From: Steromphala cineraria | Taxonomy: Eukaryota > Mollusca > Gastropoda > Trochida > Trochidae | DNA length: 64,000 nucleotides | Assembly (NCBI GenBank): GCA_916613615.1 | Contig: OU744725.1 | Coordinates: 65,914,575 to 65,978,574 of the forward strand | Direction of reading: 5' to 3' | In this document: positions 23,101 to 32,420 of the stretch, one piece after another | Numbering within the stretch: position 1 is the first letter of the stretch | Layout of the letters: each line of letters opens with the position of its first letter | Program-made: the position numbers and the translations under genes | The notes under the pieces: model-generated | Seen by the model: the letters and a program-made list of their open reading frames with translations, nothing else | The model's database searches: none | Told to the model about the DNA's origin: nothing

Positions 23101-23676
23101 AAAGAAAGATGGCGTTATTTGTAGCTTTACATCAACAAAAGAAAAGAAAAATCGGGCCTGAGAGGATATTTAGAGACAGAACGAGAGTGCTTGACGTATT
23201 TAGGGATGTTGACATTTTTTCTAGATATAGAATGACAAGAGAGTATTCCTAAACTTGTTGCTATGCTAGAACCTATCTTGTCTTCGGACACCCAGCGTTC
23301 CCATGCACTAAGTGTTGAGACGAAAGTATTGATTGCTTTGCTGTACCTTTCGAAGGGGGGATTCCTTTCCGATATTCACGGAGCAGTGAAGTCTAGCGTG
23401 ACCAGAGTGTTTCATCCTACTGTTGAAGGTATTGTCAACGTTCTTCACACAATATCCTTCCCTTCGATGGAAACAGCCCCACAGACAATGATGGGATTTT
23501 ATGACATCGGCGGATTTCCCAAAGTGATAGGCTGCGTTGACGGAACGCTTATTCCGATAAAGCGTCCACCTATCGATGTTGAGCAAGCCTATCTGTGTCG
23601 AAAAGGCTTCTATGCTATCAACGTACAGGGAATTTGCGATCACACCCTGAGGTATGGATATCATACATGTTATATA

Positions 23677-25353
23677 GGTATCGCAATACTCGATGTCATT
23701 AGTAAAGTGTTTCTGACGATCATTAATGACAGAATTAAGTTTTGGATTGACACACAAGATCTTATTTCTCAATCCCGAGGGGGTTTTAGAGGAGGTTATA
23801 GCACTATGGATCAAACTTTCATATTACACTCAGTAATACACAAGTATATAAGGAAGAAGAGAGGAAAATTTTATTGCATTTTTGTTGACTTTCAAAAAGC
23901 CTTCGATTCTGTCAATAGGAATAAGTTGATGTATTTGTTATTAAATAAAGGTATTCATGGAAAGATACACAAATTACTGAGTAGTATTTATAAAAATGTA
24001 AAGGCAACTGTAAGATACAACAAATGTTCAATGACTGATGTATTTACCACGACGTGTGGGGTGCGACAAGGGTGCATATTGTCACCGGCACTTTTTATTT
24101 TGTATATCGATGAACTTGTTAATGATATGATGACATCAGATAGCACTGGTATATTCATTGATGAATCTCTAAAAGCATTGTCGTTGCTGCTATTTGCAGA
24201 TGATGTAGCAATATTTGCCGACAGTGTTGTTAATTTGCAGAAGAAAATAGACATTTTAGCAAGTTACTGTGAGAAATGGGGTCTAGTGATAAATTCGAAG
24301 AAAACGAAAGTTGTAGTTTTCAAAAAAGGTGGAACCTTGTCTAAACATGAGAAATGGTTTATCAAGGGAGAAAACTTAAAAGTAACGTCATACTATAAGT
24401 ATTTAGGTATTGTCTTTTCATGTCGGAATATGTTTACAAAAGCGTGTGAGACCTTATCCCATCAGGCTGAAAAAGCACTGTTTCCAATCAAACGTTTCAT
24501 TAATAAATACAAAAATCTCCCAGTAGATGCTGCCTTTAAGATATTTGATGGGAAAGTCAAGCCAATTTTGTTATATGGCGCAGAATTATGGGGTTGGGAA
24601 ACCAGAAAACCTATTGAAAAGGTGCACACAAACTTTTGTAAAAATATTCTTCAAATTGGGTCTAGATCTCCAAACAAAGCAATTTTAGCTGAGTGTGGAC
24701 GATATCCATTATCATTGTACGCCAATATTAGATTGCTTCAATTTTGGATCAGAATTCTCCGCCAACCACCGTTCAGATATACGAAGAAGTGTTATAATAT
24801 GTTGAAACGTTTCGACGAATATGGAGATGAAAACTGGGTATCAAAAGTTAGGAGACTGCTTTTCAAATATGGGTTTGGTTATGTATGGATAGCACAGTCT
24901 ATTGACAATAAGAATTATTTTCTGGAAATGTTTCATATAAGATGTAAAGATGTATATATCCAAGAGTGGCATTACGAAATATCCACATCAAGTTCTCTTA
25001 AATTTTACTCAATGATAAAACATGATTTCTGTCCTGTGAAATACTTATCAATTAACAATGCGACTTTAAGGAGATGCCTGACAAAGTTACGCTGTAATAT
25101 ACATGGTTTCAGAATGAACTCTTACAGATATGGAAATCCAGATACTTCTTGTTCTTTTTGCAAATCTCAGTTAGAAAATGAATTCCATGTTGTTTTGATT
25201 TGTCCAAAATATGATGAATTAAGGCGTAAATATCTTCCAGATTATTGTCAGCACAACCCAAACATGTACAAATTGATTAACCTGTTATCAACTGTTAATT
25301 ATGAAAATCTTTTCAAGCTTTGTCTTTTCTTAGATAAGGTGTTCAAACTATGA
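23677..25353 (+). pseudogene. LINE 2 reverse transcriptase, 5'-truncated but open
   Basis: About 558 codons open from the insertion point to the TGA. RT motifs: GGFRGGYSTMDQTF, FVDFQKAFDSV, GVRQGCILSPALF, LLLFADDVAIFAD (intact catalytic FADD) and YKYLGIVF. The C-terminal zinc knuckle reads CSFCKSQLENEFHVVLICPKY. Closest in style to CR1/L2-like LINEs. It has no start codon of its own at the truncation; by chance it is in frame with the Harbinger exon upstream. The lack of stops suggests a young insertion. Confidence 0.9.
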
Positions 25354-25495
25354 AGCAATATGTCTACTTTGTATCAAACTTAAAGATTTTTTTATGTGGC
25401 GCAGTTAACTTTATCCATCTTGTATTTTACACATGTTGTACTGTTGGCCTCATGGCCATTTATACGAAATAAATTACTTACTTACTTACTTACTT
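23677..25495 (+). mobile_element. LINE 2, 5'-truncated insertion inside the Harbinger intron
   Basis: Flanked by a perfect 12-bp target duplication, ACATGTTATATA (23,665-23,676 and 25,496-25,507). It ends in (TTAC)n after AATAAA. The inserted part starts within the RT region and lacks the endonuclease, the standard product of incomplete target-primed reverse transcription. Confidence 0.95.
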
Positions 25496-25507
25496 ACATG
25501 TTATATA

Positions 25508-25917
25508 TAATCTTTCGTCCTCTATCTAACACTCCTTTCTTTTCAAAACACGTCGCATGTGACATTTCTAAGTTGCGATGTTAGGAGTTTCGTAGTTGAG
25601 GAGAAAACTCTAAATCGGTTTCCTGATATTTGGAAAAGAAGCATTCATAAAATATCCTCTAGTCTGAGACAAAATTATTATAAGAATCTTATACAGACAG
25701 TTGTCCTTTGTATCTGAATAAATCACTTTTCAAAATAAATATAATCATAAACACATTATTATTTATAATTAAAATATTTAGGCACATTTCATTGTAGTAA
25801 TGTTTGTGGCAATATAGATGTAAAGTTTAATTTTATTGAAAGATGGACTGCTTAATGTTATATATTCTAAATATTTCATAATGTGTTATTAAATACTTAT
25901 ATGAATAATAATTCCAG
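25508..25917. other. Remainder of Harbinger intron 1
   Basis: AT-rich; ends in an acceptor (ATAATTCCAG) at 25,917. No other feature seen. Confidence 0.6.
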
Positions 25918-26599
25918 ATTTACCAACGCAGTCGTTAAATGGCCAGGGTCAAGCCATGACTCAACAGTCAGGTTGCAGAACACCTTGATGCTGGGAACCT
26001 GCCGGGTCTATTGCTTGGAAGTTGGGAGATTCTGGGTATGCAAACTTCTATAAAATGCTTTTAATTTAATCCAAGATGAATTCGATAAACTTGGTAACTT
26101 TAAAATAAGCTGTTACTTACCCAACTCATTACCTTCGTTAGTAAAATTAATTTAATTAATTAATCTGAAATACTCATAGGTACTTATTAACACATCAAGT
26201 TTGACTAAAATTATATATTATGACATGATTGAAATAATTGACGAATACCAAAATTATTCCTTTTAAATAATATCAATATAATATGAATGTATTCATTAAA
26301 AGATCATTAATTTTCCTTAGATATGGATGCAAGAAATGGCTGATGACCCCCATTCTTGATCCCAAAAGTAGAGCGGAGCAGAGATTTAATACCGCTCACC
26401 TCAAAACCCGAAATACCATTGAGAGAGCTTTTGGGTTTTAAAGTCCCGCTTCAGGTAATACTTCTTCCGTTTATCAAAGACGTTATTTTCTATGAATAGA
26501 AATATATTGCAATTTCTTCAAACTTGATTTGTTTTCCTATCACTTCCTGGACTTTCTCTTAGGAAAAGCATCATCGAACAAGTATTCAGCCAGTACAGG

Positions 26600-27580
26600 C
26601 CTCACCAAATTGGGAATTTTCTCATGACCTTGACCTTTGACACTCAAGTTCACACAATCAATGAACACATTTCATTGAGTATAACATTATTGTAATGAAA
26701 TAAAGTGTTAAAAATTAAATTAATCCATTTTCTCCATATATGTTGACCTTGCTGTGACCTTGACCTTCGACAGTTCGTACAAAAAACTTTTTTAAAATTT
26801 TGTACTTCTCAAGAGATAATATATACAAAATCTAAACTTCATAGCACAAAACTTTTCAAGTTATTGTGTTTACAAGCAATTGCAATAACTCATATCTCTT
26901 GACCTTGACCTTTGACCTTCAAGGTCACACAATAATTGAACACTTTTTATTGAGTATAACTATCATGTATTGATTAAAAGTGATCATAGTTAAAATTAAG
27001 CATTTTCGCTAAACCATGCTTAAGTCATGACCTTGCTGTGACCTTGACCTTTGACGGATTGTAGCCGAAACCTTTTCAATATTTTTTACTTTTCCAAGAA
27101 TGATATATACCAAGTTAGAGCTTCATAGCACAAAAACTTTTCAAGTTACCGTGTTTACAAAGATTTTTGTGGTGATTTTATAACTCGTGACCTTGACCTT
27201 TGAACTTGAAAGTGAACATGTCATAATGATTCCCTGGAAGTATTAACATTTAGACATGTTCATGAGTTCTGAAAAGCTAAATGGGATAAAGTTATACCAA
27301 AATTTAGTGCATTTTGTAATAACTTATATCTCGTGACCTTGACCTTTGACCTTCAAGGTCACACAATCATTGAACACTTGTTATTGAGTATAACAATCAT
27401 GTATTGATTAAAAGTGTTCATAGTTAAAATAAAGCATTTTCGCTAAAACATGCTTACGTCATGACCTTGCTGTGACCTTGACCTTTGACGGATTGTAGCC
27501 AAAACCTTTTCAATTTTTTTTACTTTTCCAAGGATGATATATACCAAGTTAGAGCTTCATAGCACAAAAACTTTTCAAGT
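26600..27580. repeat. Tandem array rich in TGACCTTGACCTTTGACC
   Basis: Three to four imperfect units. Two long units (about 26,890-27,170 and 27,320-27,580) share GTATTGATTAAAAGTG, GCATTTTCGCTAAA and CAAGTTAGAGCTTCATAGCA. Each carries several TGACCTTGACCTTTGACC blocks, the complement of AGGTCA direct repeats. No coding capacity. Confidence 0.85.
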
Positions 27581-27581
27581 T

Positions 27582-27612
<31 letters not shown>

Positions 27613-27925
27613 TAAGTTTAACGTCAAGTATCCATCTTTGTCAGTTGCTCACCGACGGCATTATTACCCTGACGGATTGTACTTTTTCAAAGCTGCTTGC
27701 CTGCGCTGAGAGTCCATTTCGGACAGTACACCCGTATAACCAGGTACCTATTCTACAGCTGGGTGGACTGAGTGCAATGTGGATGAAGTGCCTTGCCCAA
27801 GGACACAACACAGCTTTCGACCCAAGTCACAAATCTTTTGTGTCTTTTGTGTCTCCACTGGGATTCGAACCCGGGTCGTTGGGGTGAGAGGCAGACACGC
27901 TAACCACTACACCACCGTGCTCGCG
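27581..27925 (-). repeat. tRNA-derived SINE with conserved core
   Basis: On the minus strand a tRNA-like head reads GTGGTGTAGTGGTTAGCGTG (A box) and GGGTTCGAATCCC (B box, near 27,855). The middle on the plus strand contains GATGAAGTGCCTTGCCCAAG, a core reminiscent of conserved-domain SINEs. It ends in (ATA)n at 27,581-27,612, the expected tail. Confidence 0.8.
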
Positions 27926-28234
27926 TTTACAAGGAATTCTGGACAGGACTGGATGAAGTATCCGAGTTTACACTTGAGGACCTTCCTGAGGCAGCTGAGG
28001 ACCCTGACTCTGTTGCTAATTGAAATTAATTATACGATATATAAACTGTAATTGTGCACCAAGTATGAAGTTTTTATGATTGTGATTAAATATCAATTAC
28101 TGAAAAATTAATGTATATACTTTTAAAACTTGAGCATATTTTTTTAGAGATAGATGCCATTTAGATAGTGAACAAATGATAACAATGTTATATTTGGGAT
28201 GACACTATCTTGAATAGTACAGATTCTTGTATTT

Positions 28235-28335
28235 TTTCGGGCCGAGTCCCATGCGGGATTCGAACCCACACCCTCAGAGTCGGGCAACACCGCCAGCAAT
28301 GACCATACCAACAGCTATTTACCAGCTCGCCACAT
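28235..28335 (-). repeat. tRNA-like SINE fragment
   Basis: GCGGGATTCGAACCCACACC is the complement of a B box with a tRNA-like D-arm further along. No full cloverleaf could be drawn. Confidence 0.5.
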
Positions 28336-28622
28336 TTTTTATGTTAATTCAGATGGAAAATTTATAATTTGTACTTCATCAATACATTCTAGCAATATGA
28401 ATACTTCATGTCTATTACAAATCAAGTCAATTTTAATTGTGCGCCAAGTATGAAGTTATTACGGTATAATATCAATAAGTAAATAATTCTCATTAGAGGT
28501 GTGACGATACAGATTTTTCACGATACGATACGTATCACGATATATCATAGTGTCTGCTCCTTCTTCAATGACATAGACCTCTTCTTCACATAGCACCTGT
28601 GAAATTGAAAAATGAATTATAA

Positions 28623-28686
28623 CGTCGCCTTTATTGCAAAACCTTGAAAATCTCATTTTGGCCAAGGTTTTGCAATAAAAGCGACG
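28623..28686. repeat. Hairpin, 24-bp arms
   Basis: CGTCGCCTTTATTGCAAAAC pairs with 28,663-28,686 with one mismatch; 16-bp loop. It lies in a MITE-like context (ACGATACGATACGTATCACG just upstream). Confidence 0.8.
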
Positions 28687-29441
28687 ATAAATGATAAATG
28701 ATACGATATATTTAATTACTAAAATAGAGGCGTCGCCAGACGACCTGTCTAGAAGCGGTTAAATTGGGGTAACATATTTAATTACTTAATAAATCTAAGA
28801 TAATGATATTCTTTAATAAATGTTTAATTATCATACACAAATCACATCACATAAATGATGTTCATTTACAGTTTTAAAAATATGAAATGAAACAGAAGTT
28901 AATAAAATATAGTCTAATAACCATGCCTACCTGTTCAGTAATATGAAATATTTGATAAGTTTATTTTAAGGTTTTAAATATTAATTCAATACCTACTTGT
29001 AATCATTCCATTTCTTCCGGACCTCAACGGCCCCTCGATTTGTTGCACAAACAGCATTGATTCTGAAAATATGAATGAAATACATATATAACAAAACATA
29101 ATTAAGACATTAGTATAGTCATTAATAAATAATTTTATTATTTTTGCTTAAGTAAACAAATATCTTTTGGTCACAAAATATGATAACTGATAAATAAGCA
29201 TAGAGAAAGTGTACATGCATAGATATGAAATGCTCTAAAATAATTTATTTCTAGTGTCATTTACAACAAGCAGCAGATATGTAAACAAAAACACCTGGCA
29301 AATGCCTGTAGTGACTCAGTCTGTATGGAGGGCTTCGAGGTCGTTCGGATTACCCATAATGCACTGCCGGCGGCTATGTGTGAAGGCTATTCATTCTACC
29401 ACCATTGTTAATGTTCAGCGAAGCAGTTAGATTCTTTTGTC

Positions 29442-29768
29442 ATGCCGAATACGTGTGTCATTGTTGGCTGTAAGGTGTCGTACCTGGAAAGCAACATTTG
29501 TTATTACAGTTAAAACCCTTTGAAGTTTCACCGAAGGCAACTTAATGGATTAAAACATTGGGTTTTACAGAAATGTGAATTACCTAACGAAATCGGGGTG
29601 AAAAGGGTGGGAAGGGTTTCTTTAGACTACCGAGAATTGTAAACAATCAGGGAATTGATGCTCAAGAGAAAAGCGAACGACGAAGACGATCCTGGCTTGC
29701 TGTCATCAACAGGTCAAATATCAATCAAATCGACTGTATTCGTGTTTGTTCTGACCACTTTGTAACAG
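29442..29768 (+). pseudogene. THAP zinc-finger exon, degenerate
   Basis: Starts MPNTCVIVGC, the C-x4-C start of a THAP finger; FHRRQLNG and HWVLQKCELP follow. After frame changes the end reads RRRSWLAVINRSNINQIDCI and RVCSDHFVTG, the tryptophan and C-x2-H-F part. It stops at a good donor (AACAG|GTAAGA, 29,768). THAP fingers are DNA-binding modules of P-element transposases and of host THAP proteins. No transposase body was found after it. It may be Harbinger cargo, a separate insertion or an older host exon. Confidence 0.7.
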
Positions 29769-30248
29769 GTAAGATAATTTTCTAGCTCTATGAATGAAAA
29801 TTACTTGAATAAGTCCATGTAAGCTTAATTATTTCCTTACATAAACACAATTTCTGTCCGTGTTTAAACTCATCAGTAGGCTAGATGCGAGTACTCAGCT
29901 GCTCAGTACATGTACACTCATGTGCCATATAAAGTTCACAGTGACGTAATTCCCATAGACTTACATGTTATGTAGGTGTTGCGAGAATAATTTTCATAAA
30001 TTAAGTAAACATTCCCTTACAGTCCTATTTTGCAGATAGGTTTAAATTCATGTCAGCTACATGTACATAATTAAATTTCATCTACAAGTTGATCTGTTTC
30101 AAAATATAGAGTCTAGATATTATATAGTGGACCAAAGTATAAAGGAAATATTTTGAAGAACAACGTTGTATCATGGTTGGGCTTGTCAATTAGTGACAAT
30201 TACCCTCAAGTTACCTATTTTCGTGGTATTTACAAATGTCATCATTTC

Positions 30249-30407
30249 TCACTTTTCGGCGATCCCTTGCCACAATTTCCCCTTAACTTTAGCCGTCAGC
30301 ACGGCCGAGAAAGGTCCAAACAGCTCGTTTTGGTTGCGTGAAACTTCCTCCACAAGGATGTTGATTTCAGAGGCCTGAAAGTTAGCCTTCCGTATTATCT
30401 CCGACAT
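30249..30407 (-). CDS. Harbinger Myb/SANT-like DNA-binding protein, first exon
   Basis: From ATG at 30,407: MSEIIRKANFQASEINILVE, then EVSRNQNELFGPFSAVLTAK and GKLWQGIAEK. This matches the Myb/SANT-like domain of Harbinger second proteins and their host relatives (NAIF1/MSANTD type), which bind the element ends and bring in the nuclease. The ORF stops after 52 codons, but GTGAGA (complement of 30,247-30,252) is a good donor, so this is probably exon 1. Later exons were not found; lesions may have removed them. Confidence 0.7.
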   Translation of the reverse strand: MSEIIRKANFQASEINILVEEVSRNQNELFGPFSAVLTAKVKGKLWQGIAEK

Positions 30408-30507
30408 TATTTCATCGTCTGCTCGGAAGGGGAGGTAACTCTGAACGACCGGATGTTTTGTCCAATCGATTTTTTTAACTTTCGCACTGAAGATCACGAT
30501 TGTAACT

Positions 30508-30586
30508 CAACCTGGTTCCCGGATCCTCTTCCGCGTGCGCTTGTGTAGGCTAAGCGCACGCGGAAGAAGGCCCGGGAACCAGGTTG
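30508..30586. repeat. Hairpin, 35-bp arms, inside the Harbinger right end
   Basis: CAACCTGGTTCCCGG and CTTCCGCGTGCGCTT pair with 30,552-30,586; 9-bp loop; GC-rich against its surroundings. Likely a nested foldback insertion. Confidence 0.85.
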
Positions 30587-30589
30587 GAT

Positions 30590-30739
30590 TGCAACTTTAC
30601 GATCGTAAGTGCTACAATCGATAGAGCTACAATTTCCTTACAATAGCTTTGTGGAACGGCTATAATCTTTTATTTACGATAGTTGTCAAATTGATCGTAG
30701 CTGTTACAATTGAATTGATTGTAGGTACGATCGTTTTGA
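30590..30739 (-). repeat. Right Harbinger TIR and subterminal ATTGTAA cluster
   Basis: Mirror of 22,940-23,100, with TTACAAT, GATCGTA and ACAATCGATAG repeats and the TIR at its edge. Confidence 0.65.
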
Positions 30740-31388
30740 GGAATTTTGACGTCATATGTTTGCCTTTCAATTTGAATTAACTTCACAGTGATGACGTCAA
30801 ACTTCGGCAAAAGTGATGGATGCACTTTTTTCTCAGCCTCCATACTTGACTATGCGGCGGAATAATTTGTTAATTGGCACAACAATACACTAATTTATCG
30901 AGTAGTACAACTTCCGGTGTTAAGAACACCAGTCGATGAAAAGTCAATGCTGCAGTTTACAGGCCCTCCTAACGCACGGAAATAAAAATGTCAATTTGGA
31001 AACAATCTCCTCCTGTTTGGTACAGATAACAACAAAAACTGAAAAAATCACCTCTACTATGGAAAAAATACGTCAATTTTACATGCACGAGCGTTAATCA
31101 CGGCAGCGAGAATGTAAAATGCGGTGACGATACTTGCGATTTCGGTTGCGAAAACGGCATTTACGGAAATAAAATGGTGCGGTACGGCTACTGATCCGGT
31201 TTTCTTGGTGACCAATCGGCGTAAAGGGAGGCGAAACTGTTCTTTACGGTTCATATACACGTTTCTATTCCCAAAGTCATGGGCGCCGCCATCTTGGTGT
31301 TACGTGACCGGCCGTCATTAAGGTGCTGAAGAAAACGTCAAACGGTCTGACGTCCGTAGGGAAGCGGCGTAAAACTTTTCGCTTATCC
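30740..31388. other. No gene recognised; short GC-richer patch
   Basis: About 31,270-31,310 (GGGCGCCGCCATCTTGGTG, TTACGTGACCGG) looks like a CpG-containing promoter fragment, but no exon could be attached. Confidence 0.4.
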
Positions 31389-31652
31389 AGTCTAAGTTAA
31401 CCTAGCCTCAATATTATCCGTTTCACTTCTATACTGAGTCTAGAAAGACTTGGTTGAGAGTCGCGTCAGCCCACGTGACCAAGTTGACCAATCAGAACTG
31501 AGCTTACCAAGCCACAATAGTCTGCCTTCGCACGTATAACGTTGGAAGGTCATAGGTCGCAGAAAGGTCGGCTGACGCGACCCTCTATTAGACCTTTTTA
31601 GACTCAGTATAGAAGTGAAACGGATAATATTGAGGCTAGGTTTACTTAGACT
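31389..31652. repeat. Foldback element, 264 bp, 54-bp arms
   Basis: Arms AGTCTAAGTTAACCTAGCCT... (31,389-31,442) and complement (31,599-31,652). Inner matching pieces, GTCGCGTCAGCC and GGCTGACGCGAC, lengthen the stem. Same family as the 71-bp hairpin at 8,640. Confidence 0.9.
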
Positions 31653-32070
31653 GTCGCTTATCATATCCGAACAACTTGTAAAATTAAGATTAAACGTTTA
31701 AATTAAGATTTTAAACATTACATTTATTGTATTAACTTATTGTAATTGCAAAATTCAAACATTTTTCATTAATAGATTATATAATATATACTCAAAGATG
31801 AAATTCCAAGTTATTTGATAAAATAAATAGTGAAAAAAAAGAAGATGCAAAGATTTTTTCAGGATGAAGTAAAAAAATTTAAGAAATGAATCAGAATTAT
31901 TGTAAATATCTAGTGGATTTACCACTTGAATTGAAACAGAAATTCTTAAACTCTAAATATTAATGTTCAGGCACCTAAACTAAAGTTATTGAATTAACAC
32001 GAATTTATTTTTTTTAAAGTTTAAGTAATTACGAGAAAACATCTTTATTTAAATGTTTTGAACAACTATC

Positions 32071-32420
32071 TTAAAGGGGCAGTAGCACGTTTTTTTATAA
32101 TTTTATATTTTAAAATTTTCACTGATAATTGTAAGATAATGCTAAATGTATTATTTTGACAGTGTCAAAAATCTCAACATATAAGCCAATCATCCATGGT
32201 CAGAGGACAAATTATGAAGATTCACATAAAGTCCATTGGCGGCCATTTTGTGTGAACACCTTTTATTCATTTTGTGTAAGACAAAGGAATTGCATTGCTA
32301 AACTTTACATTATACATTTGAATTATTACTGCTCCATTTAGTTTAATTACATTGTCTTTCAATTTCATTTTCCTGACATCACCATATATTCCCCCTAAAA
32401 ACGTGCTACTGCCACTTTAA
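32071..32420 (+). repeat. MITE family 1, full copy
   Basis: TTAAAGGGGCAGTAGCACGT to ACGTGCTACTGCCACTTTAA. One TIR mismatch. Confidence 0.95.

Larger units (their letters stand above)
23109..26454 (+). pseudogene. HARBI1-like (DDE_Tnp_4) transposase, split by intron and LINE
   Basis: Begins MALFVALHQQKKRKIGPERI; a frameshift at about 23,245 leads to the frame MLEPILSSDTQRSHALSVET. It continues to GFPKVIGCVDGTLIPIKRPP, RKGFYAINVQGICDH, the Harbinger nuclease core with its first catalytic Asp (VDGT). Exon 1 ends at 23,651 (CTGAG|GTATGG). Exon 2 is 25,918-26,035 (FTNAVVKWPGSSHDS) and holds another frame change before GDSG. Exon 3 starts at 26,321 (YGCKKWLMTPILDPKSR, RNTIERAFGF) with a further frameshift before KSRF. 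The reading after 23,651 into a reverse transcriptase is intron read-through, not a true fusion. Role when intact: cut-and-paste transposition with the Myb-like partner. Confidence 0.85.
22940..30739. mobile_element. PIF/Harbinger DNA transposon, 7.8 kb, with nested insertions
   Basis: The ends are TCAAAACGATCGTA (22,940-22,953) and its exact complement (30,726-30,739). Between them are the two genes typical of animal Harbingers in convergent orientation: a HARBI1-like nuclease (+) and a Myb/SANT-like protein (-). A THAP exon, a second LINE, a SINE, a tandem array and a hairpin also lie inside. The subterminal zones are dense in ATTGTAA/TTACAAT motifs. The 3-bp target duplication could not be resolved. 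The element is dead: the nuclease has frameshifts. Confidence 0.75.

Noticed and set aside
23263..25353. A single transposase-reverse transcriptase fusion protein
   Set aside because: The join lies in an intron with a proper donor, and the RT part is flanked by a 12-bp target duplication; the Harbinger exon continues at 25,918.
25470..25495. CRISPR-like short repeats (TTAC units) and other tandem arrays
   Set aside because: Units lack unique spacers of constant length; they are LINE tails or satellites.
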